A DNA stretch of 55,123 nucleotides from Pedosphaera sp. (GTDB lineage: Bacteria > Verrucomicrobiota > Verrucomicrobiia > Limisphaerales > SIBH01): NCBI GenBank assembly GCA_009695285.1, contig SIBH01000002.1, forward strand, positions 1 through 55,123, given 5' to 3'. The notes under the pieces were generated by a model that was not told where the DNA came from, made no database searches, and worked only from the letters and a program-made list of their open reading frames with translations. Made by a program: the position numbers and the translations under genes. Positions 7,836 through 16,319 of the stretch are shown here, piece by piece (position 1 is the stretch's first letter; each line of letters starts with the position of its first letter).

Positions 7836-8594
7836 ATGTTGCTACGAATTTCTCTTATTTTTGCCATCCTCGCGGGGGCGGGCGTGATTGTCCTGACCCA
7901 GTTGAAGGTGCGCGAGCACGTCACCGGGATCATCGCCGTCCGCAACCAGAATATCGACTGGCTGCGCATGGAAAAAGCCGAGCATAAGAAAACAGGCGAA
8001 GACTTGACCGACACCAAGGACAAGCTTGCCAAGACCGCCACCGAACTCGCCAACACCCAGACCGAACTGGCTTCCACCACCACCAAACTCGCCGACGCTG
8101 AGGCCGCCAAGATTGCCCTCGGGAAAACGTTGGAGGATGCCCTCAAGGACAAAAAAGACGCGCAATTGGACCTGGCCAAATGGACGGTTTTGGAAGTGAC
8201 TCCCGAACAGGTCAAAAAGGCGATCGCCGATCTCAAAAAGGCCTATGATTCCATCGGAGTTATCGAGGAGGAAAAGAAAATTCTGGCGCGCAAAGTGAAG
8301 GCTTTGGACGCTCAAATAGCCTTCCTGATTGGCACCAATGAAGATTACGAAGTTATCCTGCCGATTGGCTTGAAAGGCGTCGTCAAGGTCGTCGATCCGA
8401 AATGGAACTTTGTCGTGCTCGACATCGGGGAAAAGCAGGGCGTGCTGCAACACGGCAAGATGATGGTTCACCGCGACAGCAAGCTGGTCGGGAAAGTAAA
8501 AATTCTCAACGTCATGCCGGACCGCTGCATTGCCAATGTTATGCCCGGCTGGAAATTGTCCGACATCCAGGAAGGCGACCAAGTATTGTACTGA
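7836..8594 (+). CDS. Membrane-anchored coiled-coil protein with C-terminal beta domain
   Basis: A 252-residue protein: an N-terminal transmembrane anchor (residues 2-20), then a long coiled coil (about 45-165) with heptad-like repeats of KLAKTATELANTQTEL and similar. A compact C-terminal domain (about 175-252) contains GLKGVVKVVDPKWNFVVLDI, a glycine-rich turn and a final GDQVLY. The topology (anchor, coiled coil, beta domain) is reminiscent of MreC, but there is no other mre gene nearby and I would not call it MreC. It is followed 15 bases later by the small lipoprotein gene, which suggests that the two act together at the cell envelope. The function is unknown. Confidence 0.7.
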   Translation: MLLRISLIFAILAGAGVIVLTQLKVREHVTGIIAVRNQNIDWLRMEKAEHKKTGEDLTDTKDKLAKTATELANTQTELASTTTKLADAEAAKIALGKTLEDALKDKKDAQLDLAKWTVLEVTPEQVKKAIADLKKAYDSIGVIEEEKKILARKVKALDAQIAFLIGTNEDYEVILPIGLKGVVKVVDPKWNFVVLDIGEKQGVLQHGKMMVHRDSKLVGKVKILNVMPDRCIANVMPGWKLSDIQEGDQVLY

Positions 8595-8609
8595 CGAATT
8601 TTTTTGGCC

Positions 8610-8786
8610 ATGAAAAATCATCCGCTCATCTCCCGGTTCGTCTGGCTGCTGCTGGTGCTGGCCGTGCTGGCCTTGGCAGGCACTGGTTGCACCATGACCG
8701 AGGCGGAAAACACCTCCTCCCGTCCTTGGAACGCACAGAAAGGCTGGGAGAACGGTTTTCCCAGCCGCATGAACGAGGGCCGCTGA
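8610..8786 (+). CDS. Small lipoprotein of 58 residues
   Basis: Starts at ATG 8610 (MKNHPLISR) with a basic n-region, a long hydrophobic stretch (FVWLLLVLAVLALAGT) and a lipobox-like GTGC placing the modified Cys at about residue 26. The mature part is only about 33 residues, with a distinctive SSRPWNAQKGWENGFPSR segment rich in Trp, Asn and Pro. The signal, the position 15 bases after the coiled-coil gene, and the sharp motif support a real gene. I have a vague memory of similar SxRPWN...W small lipoproteins in this phylum but cannot confirm it. No function known. Confidence 0.65.
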   Translation: MKNHPLISRFVWLLLVLAVLALAGTGCTMTEAENTSSRPWNAQKGWENGFPSRMNEGR

Positions 8787-9323
8787 TTTAGTCGGGCCGC
8801 CTCGTCACGGTTTCCCCCCTTCCTTCCCGGAATCGCCTGTTGAACCTCTGCAAAACTCCAGCCCATCGTCGCGGTTGGCCAGCAGACCGCCCGTTTCTCC
8901 ACCTAAACCGGAACCAAGCAGTAGGAATGGGGAGCGCGCCCGCCTCGGGCGCAGTGGGTCGCGCCCTCGCGACCCACGAGTTGCGCCTGGACTCCCCCCA
9001 CTGTTCGGTACGTTCCGGCGCGCTCGTGTTCGGCGCGCGGGCGCCCCGAATAGCAGCCGGGTCGGCTGCGCTCCCCTGCATTTCAACTGCCGGGAAGCGA
9101 CCACGCAGGATTAAGTATAAACCCGAACTCCGAAGTCGGAACCGGGCAGGCGCGCGTAGTTCAGGCCTTCGCGCCTGCTGTATCGCGGGTTTCCAAACCT
9201 GCGCCCGCTGGGACTTTTGGTGCGCCGCGTCGTCCGAGGCCCTGCCGACTTGGAAGTCGGCGACACAGCAGGTTTGGAAACCCGCGCTACGGGCGCCAGC
9301 CGAGGCCAAATTCGGAATTCGGA
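8787..9323. repeat. Gene-free repeat block of 537 bases with hairpins and inverted repeats
   Basis: No convincing gene is seen. The block contains a perfect 10-bp hairpin at 8954-8977 (GTGGGTCGCG, loop CCCT). A long inverted repeat has arms at 9180-9202 and 9268-9290 (core GCGGGTTTCCAAACCTGC, 22 of 23 matching). Between these arms, at 9245-9260, is an internal hairpin CCGACTTGGAAGTCGG. It separates the convergent lipoprotein and fdhD genes, so it may also end transcription from both sides. The make-up suggests a cluster of decayed palindromic repeat units. Confidence 0.7.
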
Positions 9324-10142
9324 TTAAAACCGCACTCGGCTTTTCCCCGAGTAAACATTCATCCGCTGGCCGCGCAAAAATCCCACCAGCGTCTGTCCGC
9401 TCCGGCGCGCGAATTCCACCGCCAGGCTTGACGGCGCGGACACCGCGCAGACCACCGCGACCCGCGCCGCCAGCGCCTTCTGCAATATCTCGAACGACGC
9501 CCGTCCGCTCACCATCAGGACGTGGCGGTCGAACGGCAGCCGTCCAATGAGCAGGCCGAAGCCGAGCACCTTGTCCACCGCGTTGTGCCGCCCCACGTCT
9601 TCCCGCAACACCACCAGTTCGCCGTCCGCCGTGAACAGCGCCGCCGCGTGCAGGCCGCCCGTGCGGTCGAAGGCCTCCTGGCCGAGCCGCATCCGCTCCG
9701 GCAGGGCGAGGAGCGTTCTCGCGGCCACGGAAAATTTTCCGCGCACCGCCGGGAAATGCTGATGCACGGCGGCGATGCTCGCCTTGCCGCACAGTCCGCA
9801 GCTCGACGACGCAAAGACGTGCCGGGTGAGCCGCGCGAAATCGACGGTCACCTCCGGCGCGAGAAAGACGTTCAGCGTATTGCCGCTCCGGTTGCGCGGA
9901 TGCGGTTTGATCTGGCGGAGGTCGGCCTGAGTTTTGATTAACCCTTCTGAAAGCAGAAAGCCGGCGGCCAGTTCCGCGTCATGGCCGGGCGTGCGCATCG
10001 TCACGCTCACCGGGCGCGTGTCCACCTGGATTTCTAGTGGTTCCTCGACGGCCAGTTCCTCCGGCCGCCGCCGCGGCCGGCCGCCGGAATCCCAGTGCCA
10101 GACTTGTTTGATTTCAGTCTTCAAATGCTTCAATTGTTCCAC
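9324..10142 (-). CDS. fdhD: Formate dehydrogenase accessory sulfurtransferase FdhD
   Basis: FdhD transfers sulfur to the molybdenum cofactor, which YdeP/FdhF-type enzymes need, in the cytoplasm. Visible are the opening EEPLEIQVDTRPVSVTMRTP, the GHDAELAAGFLLSEG motif, the catalytic CxxC in SSCGLCGKAS, the ALFTADGELVVLREDVGRHN block and the C-terminal SGRASFEILQKA. The frame opens with an ATG at 10217, but the first 25 residues translate a copy of an intergenic repeat (hairpin at 10150-10171). Homology to FdhD begins only after EQLKHLKTE. I therefore prefer the GTG at 10142 (272 residues); TTG codons a few residues later are also possible. It lies 81 bases downstream of its likely client oxidoreductase, same strand. 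Confidence 0.9.
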   Translation of the reverse strand: MEQLKHLKTEIKQVWHWDSGGRPRRRPEELAVEEPLEIQVDTRPVSVTMRTPGHDAELAAGFLLSEGLIKTQADLRQIKPHPRNRSGNTLNVFLAPEVTVDFARLTRHVFASSSCGLCGKASIAAVHQHFPAVRGKFSVAARTLLALPERMRLGQEAFDRTGGLHAAALFTADGELVVLREDVGRHNAVDKVLGFGLLIGRLPFDRHVLMVSGRASFEILQKALAARVAVVCAVSAPSSLAVEFARRSGQTLVGFLRGQRMNVYSGKSRVRF

Positions 10143-10217
10143 CGGGTAGGGCGGGCAGTCCTCTGCCCGCCGCTGGTTGCAATCGCCCGATGGCGCGCAC
10201 GGAGTGACGCGCCCCAC
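10143..10217. repeat. Intergenic repeat with GGGCAG-TCCT-CTGCCC hairpin
   Basis: Contains the hairpin GGCGGGCAG-TCCT-CTGCCCGCC at 10150-10171. The same core hairpin occurs at 47929-47944. It lies between the molybdopterin oxidoreductase stop and the likely fdhD start, and its in-frame translation creates a false N-terminal extension of FdhD. Confidence 0.75.
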
Positions 10218-10223
10218 CTTGCT

Positions 10224-12533
10224 TCACGGCGATTTCTCCACGCGCACCTGCGCGTTGTAATCCGGCACGCCGCCGAGCGTGTCGGTCAGGCCGCGACGGA
10301 TCAGATGGTTCGCCTCCGGCCAGTGGACCTGCAAGTTGCCGCGCGCAATTGGCGCGAGAAAGACCCGGCCCTCGTAGCGGCCCAGATCGTTCACCAGCGT
10401 GATGCGGTCGCTCTGCGCGAGGTGCAGCCGCGCGGCATCGTCCGGGTTGAAGAAAACCGCGTCGCGCGCCGCGCCGGTGAGCGGGTCAATCTCGGCGTAG
10501 ATGAGCGTGTTGAACTGTTTGCCGCGCCGCGTGCTGACTTCAAACGTGTCACCCGCTGAATGATCCGCGAGCTTCGGCAACTCCACGACGCGGAAATGTG
10601 CCTGGCCGTCGGCGGTGGCGAACTGGCCGTTGGCACAAAGATGCGCGCCGCCATATTGAAAAGCGTCGCCGGTTTTGTGGAGGTGCTGAAAGCCGTCGTA
10701 GAACGGGACGACGCGGGCGATCTCGTCGCGCATGGCCTGGCCCGTTTCGCAGCCGAGCAGGTGGGCGCGCTCCGGCCAGACGGCGGCGGCCAGCTCGCGC
10801 AAAATTTTCCACTCCGCCTTGCACTCGCCGACCTGACGCGGGATTTCCGGACTGAAAATGATGCGGCGTTCGGTGGTGGTTTCCGTGCCTCCGTCATCCT
10901 GTTCGTAGCGCGTTTTCGCCGGGAGCAGGATGACCTCCTCCTTCGCCTCGATGAACATCTGGTCGGTGAGGATGATGTCCTGGTGGACGCGCAGCGGGAC
11001 GTTGGCCATCGCGCGGGCCACGTAATCCGGCTCCGGCAAGGTGCGGAGAAAATTTCCGCCGAGACAATAAAGCACGTCGAGCTGGCCGCGCGCGCCCTGC
11101 TCGACCATGTCCACGGCGGTCAGTCCGGGCCAGTCGGGCACGGGGAAACCGTATTGTTCGGAAAGATTTTTGGCGTTCGCGGCGTTGACGGTCTTGCCGC
11201 CGGGGAAGGCCGTGGCATAGGCGCCCATCTCCGCGCCGCCCTGCACGCTGCTGTGGCCGCGGATCGGCATGAGGCCGTTTTTGTCGCGGCCCACGTAGCC
11301 GCGCGCGAGGCCGAGGTTGAGCACCATCGAGACGCCGTCGCCGCCGTAGGCGTGCTGCGTGATGCCCATGCTCCAGACGAGCACGGCGTTTTTCGCGTCG
11401 CGGATCAGCTCGGCAAACTCCCGCATGTCGGCGCGGGTCAGGCCGGACTGCGCCTCCAAGGTTTCCAGTTTCAGGCCTTCCGTTTTCAGTTTCAGCTCTT
11501 GAAAATCCGCCGTGTGCCCGCGGATGAAGGATTCATTCGTCCAGCCGTTCTCGAACAATATTTTTAACACGCCGTAGAGAAACGCGATGTCGCCGCCCTG
11601 GCTCACGGGAAACCAGTAGTCCATGAGATCGCTGCCGAAGAGCGCGCTGCTCGCCGTGCTCGGCACCCAGTAACGCTCCATGCCCGGTTCGCGATACGGG
11701 TTCACGCAGACGATTTTCGTGCCGAGCGCTTTGGCCTCGTGGAGATATTTGGTGGTGACCGGTTGGTCGTTGGCGGGGTTCGCGCCGAAGAAAATAATCA
11801 GGTCGGTGCCATACCAGTCCTGGTAGCTGCACGTCGAGGCGGCAACGCCGATGGCGTGCTTCATCGCGCCGGTGCTGGGCGAATGGCAGAGGCGCGCGGC
11901 GTTATCGACGTTGTTCGTGCCGAGGAAGCGCGCGACTTTCTGCGCCATGTAATAAATCTCGTTGGTCACGCCGCGCGAGGTGACGAAGAAGGCGAAGCGA
12001 TGCGGATCGGTATCGCGGATTTTTTTGGCGATGCGCGCGTAGGCGTCGTCCCAGGAGATGCGGCGGAAACCGCGCGCGCCGTGTTCGCGCAGCAAAGGGC
12101 AGGGGATGCGGCCGAGTTCGCGGAGTTGGGCGTTGTCGAATTCCGGAGCGCCGCTCTCCGAGCCGGCGCGTTTGGGGTTTGATTCGCGCCGGGTCGGAGA
12201 CCGGCGCTCCGCCGCGAGTTTCATCCGCAGCTCTTCCACGTTCTCAAGCAGCCTTTCATCTAGCGCCGGCATGGTGTTCAACCGAAGCAGATTCAACCGC
12301 GTCATGCACAGGTGCGTGCCCTTGATCGTCCAGTCATGCAGCCCGGCGACGCCGAGCGCGCAGCCGTCGCACACGCCCTTGGTGATGACCTTCCACGCGT
12401 AGCCGAGATTATCGCGGTTCTTCCAGACGATCTCGGCCATGTCGCGGAAATGTTTGGGCTTGGTCTGGCCGAGACCGAAGGGCACGACGGATTGCAGGCG
12501 GGCTTTCCAGTTTTTTGTGATGCGGCGCGACAT
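10224..12533 (-). CDS. FdhF/YdeP-type molybdopterin oxidoreductase alpha subunit
   Basis: A 769-residue bis-MGD enzyme of the family often labelled formate dehydrogenase alpha or YdeP; true substrate unknown. The N-terminus has a reduced Fe-S motif, C55-x2-C58 (VCDGCALG), and C76, rather than the classic four-Cys arrangement. The molybdenum-site block is NAARLCHSPSTGAMKHAIG (C217). Further family motifs are DLIIFFGANPANDQP, YGGDGVSMVLNLGLARG, PIRGHSSVQGGAEMG, LGGNFLRTLPEPD and the C-terminal cofactor domain (RRGKQFNTLIY). No Tat signal, so cytoplasmic. Residues 108-130 are encoded by an inserted palindrome, and a second short repeat sits at 11461-11495. fdhD follows 81 bases downstream, consistent with a maturation pair; no electron-transfer subunit is adjacent. 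Confidence 0.9.
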   Translation of the reverse strand: MSRRITKNWKARLQSVVPFGLGQTKPKHFRDMAEIVWKNRDNLGYAWKVITKGVCDGCALGVAGLHDWTIKGTHLCMTRLNLLRLNTMPALDERLLENVEELRMKLAAERRSPTRRESNPKRAGSESGAPEFDNAQLRELGRIPCPLLREHGARGFRRISWDDAYARIAKKIRDTDPHRFAFFVTSRGVTNEIYYMAQKVARFLGTNNVDNAARLCHSPSTGAMKHAIGVAASTCSYQDWYGTDLIIFFGANPANDQPVTTKYLHEAKALGTKIVCVNPYREPGMERYWVPSTASSALFGSDLMDYWFPVSQGGDIAFLYGVLKILFENGWTNESFIRGHTADFQELKLKTEGLKLETLEAQSGLTRADMREFAELIRDAKNAVLVWSMGITQHAYGGDGVSMVLNLGLARGYVGRDKNGLMPIRGHSSVQGGAEMGAYATAFPGGKTVNAANAKNLSEQYGFPVPDWPGLTAVDMVEQGARGQLDVLYCLGGNFLRTLPEPDYVARAMANVPLRVHQDIILTDQMFIEAKEEVILLPAKTRYEQDDGGTETTTERRIIFSPEIPRQVGECKAEWKILRELAAAVWPERAHLLGCETGQAMRDEIARVVPFYDGFQHLHKTGDAFQYGGAHLCANGQFATADGQAHFRVVELPKLADHSAGDTFEVSTRRGKQFNTLIYAEIDPLTGAARDAVFFNPDDAARLHLAQSDRITLVNDLGRYEGRVFLAPIARGNLQVHWPEANHLIRRGLTDTLGGVPDYNAQVRVEKSP
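11461..11495. repeat. CTGAAAC short-unit repeat inside the molybdopterin oxidoreductase gene
   Basis: On the coding (minus) strand this reads CTGAAACTGAAAACG, a spacer, then CTGAAACTGGAAAC, encoding a low-complexity LKLKTEGLKLET stretch between GHTADFQE and LEAQSGLTRAD. It resembles the simple repeats found between genes, but it keeps the frame open. Confidence 0.6.
12145..12210. repeat. 66-base palindromic element inside the molybdopterin oxidoreductase gene
   Basis: Arms 12145-12170 and 12185-12210 are 26 bases each and match at 24 positions when folded, with a 14-base spacer. Both ends carry GGAGCGCCG/CGGCGCTCC, shared with the intergenic palindrome at 54325-54397. It is translated in frame as a basic, low-complexity insert between the conserved LNLLRLNTMPALDE and LRELGRIPCPLLR segments, a region where family members, as recalled, are shorter. 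Confidence 0.88.
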
Positions 12534-12668
12534 GAATGTGAATTTGCGTTTGTTGCCGGAGAACTAAAGCAGCCGCCGCAACGCACTGTCAACGCCGCCC
12601 ATCGTCACGTCCGGTCCGTCCGGCTTTGCACTGGACGCTCGCCTGGCCGCTGTTAGATTTGCCCCGCT

Positions 12669-13898
12669 ATGTCAACCACCGCGCCTGTCGCGCCCCAAAA
12701 GATCAATCTCCGCCGGCCTGAGATCATGGAGGCCGTCCAGGCCCAGGTCATCTCGCATTACCGCAGCGAACTCGTCGAGCGCATCCGCGCCAAGGGCAGC
12801 GTGCTCTCCGCCGATGGTTTGCTGAGCATCAAGCTCGCGAAGGAGTTCGGTTTTTGTTACGGTGTCGAGCGCGCCATTGACCTCGCCTACGCGGCGCGCA
12901 AATCGTTTCCGCCGGAGAAGCCGATCTATCTGCTCGGCGAAATCATCCACAACCCGGAAGTCAACGACCAGATCAGCAACCTCGGCATCCTGACCATTTC
13001 GCCCAAGCCCGACGACGAGGAGCTGTCCCGGCTGCATCCCGGCGATGTCGTCATCATCCCCGCCTTCGGCACCGAGGTCGTCACGCGCCGGAAGCTCGAG
13101 GAGAAGCAGTGCGTGCTGGTGGACACCACCTGCGGCGACGTGATGAGCGTCTGGAAGCGCGTGCGGCAATACTCGAAGGAGAGTGTCACCAGCATCATCC
13201 ACGGCAAGGCCAGGCACGAGGAGACCAAGGCCACCACCTCCCAGGCCACGGCCTACGGGAGCGGCCATTACCTCGTCTGCTTCAGCCTCGGGGAGACGGA
13301 CTACGTTTGTAATTACATTCTCCACGGCGGGAGCAAGGAGGAGTTTCTGAAAAAATTCAAGGGCGCCCACTCGCCGGGCTTTGACCCGGACAAACACCTC
13401 GAGGCTGTGGGCGTGGCGAATCAGACCACCATGCTGCGCGGGGAAACCGAGGAGGTGCAGCGCCGTTTTCGGGCCGCGATGGAGAAAAAGCATGGCGTGG
13501 AAAACATCGCCCAGCACTTCCGGTTCTTCGACACCATCTGCGGCGCGACCCAGGACCGGCAGGACGCGCTGGAAAAACTGCTCAAGGAAAAACTGGACCT
13601 GCTCATCGTTATCGGCGGCTACAACTCGTCGAACACCTCGCATCTCGCCGAGATGGGCGAGGCGGTGCTGCCCACCTACTTCATCAAGAACGCCGCGAAA
13701 ATGGCGAACGACCAGGTCATCGTCCACTGGGATCAGCACCGGCACGAGGAGGTCGAGACGCGCGACTGGCTCCCGTCCGGCAAGATCACCGTCGGCATCA
13801 CCGCCGGCGCGTCCTGTCCGAACAACCTGATCGAGGACGCCATCAAGCGGCTGTTCGATCTGCGCGGCGTGAGCGTCCAGGAATTGCTGGCGAGCTGA
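12669..13898 (+). CDS. ispH: 4-hydroxy-3-methylbut-2-enyl diphosphate reductase (long form)
   Basis: IspH is the [4Fe-4S] reductase for the last step of the MEP pathway, giving IPP and DMAPP. The 409-residue protein has the three cluster cysteines C63 (FGFCYGVERA), C155 (TTCGDVM) and C383 (GASCPNNLIE), plus GGYNSSNTSHLAE. The length and the extended N-terminus and central region match the long cyanobacterial/plant-like type rather than the roughly 315-residue E. coli type. It is transcribed divergently from the molybdopterin oxidoreductase (135 bases between starts) and ends 2 bases before dgt, so ispH-dgt form an operon. Its presence shows that isoprenoid precursors are made by the MEP route here. 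Confidence 0.97.
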   Translation: MSTTAPVAPQKINLRRPEIMEAVQAQVISHYRSELVERIRAKGSVLSADGLLSIKLAKEFGFCYGVERAIDLAYAARKSFPPEKPIYLLGEIIHNPEVNDQISNLGILTISPKPDDEELSRLHPGDVVIIPAFGTEVVTRRKLEEKQCVLVDTTCGDVMSVWKRVRQYSKESVTSIIHGKARHEETKATTSQATAYGSGHYLVCFSLGETDYVCNYILHGGSKEEFLKKFKGAHSPGFDPDKHLEAVGVANQTTMLRGETEEVQRRFRAAMEKKHGVENIAQHFRFFDTICGATQDRQDALEKLLKEKLDLLIVIGGYNSSNTSHLAEMGEAVLPTYFIKNAAKMANDQVIVHWDQHRHEEVETRDWLPSGKITVGITAGASCPNNLIEDAIKRLFDLRGVSVQELLAS

Positions 13899-13900
13899 CC

Positions 13901-15052
13901 ATGCCCTGCACGCGCGCAGACCTCGAGGCCCGCGAACGGCAATTCCTCGCGCCCTACGCCCAGTTCAGCGCCGACACCCGCGGCCGCCAGCACGCCGAGG
14001 AACCGCCCGAATGGCGCACCCACTACCAGCGCGACCGCGACCGCGTGATCCACTCGCGCGCCTTCCGCCGGCTCGAATACAAGACCCAGGTTTTTCTCAA
14101 CGGCACCGGCGACCACCTCCGCACCCGGCTCACCCACACCATGGAAGTCGCGGGCATCTCGCGGAACATCGCCCGCGCGCTCCGGATCAACGAGGACCTC
14201 ACCGAGACCATTGCGCTCGCGCACGACCTCGGCCATCCGCCGTTCGGGCACAAGGGCGAGGCGTGCCTGAACCGCCTGATGAAAAAGCACGGCGGCTTCG
14301 AGCACAACTGCCAGAGCCTGCGGATCGTCGAAGAATTGGAGCAGAAGTATCCGGGCTTTCGTGGACTGAACCTGAGCTGGGAGGTGCGCGAGGGACTCGT
14401 GAAGCACTACACCGCCTGTGATCATCCCGCCAGGCGCAAGGGCTTCGACGCAAAATCCTCCTCCCTCGAGGCGCAGGTCGCCAACCTCGCCGACGAGATC
14501 ACCTACTACAGCCACGACCTGGACGACGGTCTCACCTCCGGCCTCCTCTCGGAAAAAAATTTGCGGCGCGACGTCCGCATCTGGGCGCAGGCCGACCGCA
14601 CCATCCAGCGCGAGCACGGCGCGCTGCCCGAGGAATGCCGGCACTACTTCATCATCCGCTGCCTGATCGACGGCCAGGTGAAGGACGTGGTGAACACCAC
14701 CGAAGAACGCCTGCGCGCCACCGGCGTGCCCAGCGCCGATGCCGTGCGGCTCCAGCCGAAACCGCTGGTGCAATACAGCCCGGAACGCCGCGCGCAAAAC
14801 CAGGAGCTGCGCAAATATCTCTACAAAAATCTTTACTACTCACCGGAGGTTCACGGCCCGAACCTGCGCGCGGTGCAGATGCTCGAGGACTTGTTTCACC
14901 ACTACACCGCCCATCACGGCGAGATCAGCGAGTTCACCCGCAAGCGCGCCCGGAAGGACGGCTGGCCCCTCGCCATCTGCGATTACCTCGCCGGCATGAC
15001 CGACCGCTTCGCAATGCTCGAACACGCGCGGCTGTTTGGTGTGAAATCTTAG
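13901..15052 (+). CDS. dgt: dGTP triphosphohydrolase (dGTPase), HD superfamily
   Basis: Hydrolyses dNTPs, classically dGTP, to deoxynucleoside and tripolyphosphate. The 383-residue size fits the shorter Dgt subfamily. Seen are DRDRVIHSRAFRRLEYKTQVF, the metal-binding His in RTRLTHTMEVA, the HD pair in ALAHDLGHPPFGHKGE, NCQSLRI, and later the DEITYYSHDLDDG motif with the last metal ligand. The start is 2 bases after the ispH stop. The 3' end is followed by 86 bases before the lactonase start, without an obvious terminator. No defence genes are adjacent, so a housekeeping role is more likely than an antiphage one. Confidence 0.95.
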   Translation: MPCTRADLEARERQFLAPYAQFSADTRGRQHAEEPPEWRTHYQRDRDRVIHSRAFRRLEYKTQVFLNGTGDHLRTRLTHTMEVAGISRNIARALRINEDLTETIALAHDLGHPPFGHKGEACLNRLMKKHGGFEHNCQSLRIVEELEQKYPGFRGLNLSWEVREGLVKHYTACDHPARRKGFDAKSSSLEAQVANLADEITYYSHDLDDGLTSGLLSEKNLRRDVRIWAQADRTIQREHGALPEECRHYFIIRCLIDGQVKDVVNTTEERLRATGVPSADAVRLQPKPLVQYSPERRAQNQELRKYLYKNLYYSPEVHGPNLRAVQMLEDLFHHYTAHHGEISEFTRKRARKDGWPLAICDYLAGMTDRFAMLEHARLFGVKS

Positions 15053-15138
15053 CGGCAGGCGAGGGCGTCCGCCGCTACGGGTGTCCTCCGTTGATTCCGT
15101 TCTTGAACCGGTCACCGCAAACGGTGTTTCATCGCGGG

Positions 15139-16299
15139 ATGGAAATCATCTCTCGGCGCTGTCTCCTCGCTTCCCTCCTCAGCCTGCTGGTCGTCACCGG
15201 CTGTCAGTCCGCCTCGAAGCCGGCCGCGCCCGGCTCGATGTTCGTCTATGTCGGCACCTACACCAGCAAACAGAGCAAGGGCATTTATCGCAGCCGGCTC
15301 GACCTCGCCACGGGCGGGTTGGCGCAGCCGGAACTGGTCGCCGAGTCGGCCAACCCCACGTATCTCGCGGTGCATCCCAGCCAGAAGTTTCTCTATGCGA
15401 TCAATGAAACCGGTTCCGGCGCGAAGGCCGGGGCGGTCAGCGCCTTTGCCATCGACGCCAAGACCGGCGGCCTCACGGCCTTAAACCAGCAGACCGCCGG
15501 CGGCGCGGGGCCGTGTCATCTCGTCGTGGACGGCGCGGGGAAAAACGTGCTGCTCGCCAACTACGGCGGCGGGAGCATCGAATCCGTGCCGATCAAGGCC
15601 GACGGTTCGCTGGCCGAGCCGGTCACTTTCATCCAGCAGACGGATGACAGCGGAAAGCCCGGACGTCCGCGGGAGCCGCGCGCCCATTGCATCGTGGTCG
15701 ATGGCGCGAACCGTTTCGCCTACGTCTGCTACGCCGGGCTCGACAAGGTGATGATTTACAAATTCGATTCCGCCAAGGGCACGCTGGTCCCGAATGATCC
15801 GCCGTGGGGCACGGTCAAACCCGGCGCCGGCCCGCGCCATCAGTCGATGCATCCTTCCGGCCGGTTCACCTACGTGATCAACGAAACGGATTCCACGCTC
15901 ACCGCGTTTGCCTGCGACTCCGCGAGCGGCGCGCTGAAGGAGATTGAAACGCATCCCACGCTGCCGGCGCCCGTCCCCGGCAACAGCACGGCGGAAATTG
16001 AAGTCCATCCGTCCGGCAAATTTGTTTATGGCTCGAACCGCGGCCACGACAGCATCGTGGTCTTCGCGATCGACCAGGCCACCGGCCGGCTCACGTTCGT
16101 CGAGCATCAAAAGACCCAGGGCAAGACGCCGCGCAATTTCGCCATTGATCCGAGCGGCACGTTCCTGCTGGCCGCCAACCAGAATTCCGACACGGTCGTC
16201 GTTTTCCGCATTGATCAGAAGACGGGCAAGCTCACCCCGACCGGCCACACCATCGAGGTAGGCGCGCCGGTCGCCCTGAAATTTGTCCCGGTCAAATAG
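15139..16299 (+). CDS. Lipoprotein lactonase, seven-bladed beta-propeller (6-phosphogluconolactonase-like)
   Basis: A 386-residue protein. MEIISRRCLLASLLSLLVVTGC is a lipoprotein signal with lipobox VTGC (Cys about residue 22). The rest is the Lactonase/YbhE-type propeller: FVYVGTYTSKQSKGIY, NPTYLAVHPSQKFLYAINE, GPCHLVVDGAGKNVLLANYGGGS, GPRHQSMHPSGRFTYVINE and TPRNFAIDPSGTFLLAANQ are successive blades. YbhE members hydrolyse 6-phosphogluconolactone in the cytoplasm; export as a lipoprotein suggests another lactone, perhaps sugar-derived, as is common in this phylum. The reading frame extends far upstream, but the ATG at 15139 sits right at the signal peptide. The next gene follows after 20 bases. 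Confidence 0.88.
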   Translation: MEIISRRCLLASLLSLLVVTGCQSASKPAAPGSMFVYVGTYTSKQSKGIYRSRLDLATGGLAQPELVAESANPTYLAVHPSQKFLYAINETGSGAKAGAVSAFAIDAKTGGLTALNQQTAGGAGPCHLVVDGAGKNVLLANYGGGSIESVPIKADGSLAEPVTFIQQTDDSGKPGRPREPRAHCIVVDGANRFAYVCYAGLDKVMIYKFDSAKGTLVPNDPPWGTVKPGAGPRHQSMHPSGRFTYVINETDSTLTAFACDSASGALKEIETHPTLPAPVPGNSTAEIEVHPSGKFVYGSNRGHDSIVVFAIDQATGRLTFVEHQKTQGKTPRNFAIDPSGTFLLAANQNSDTVVVFRIDQKTGKLTPTGHTIEVGAPVALKFVPVK

Positions 16300-16319
16300 T
16301 CCGTCGAACTCTCCTGCAA

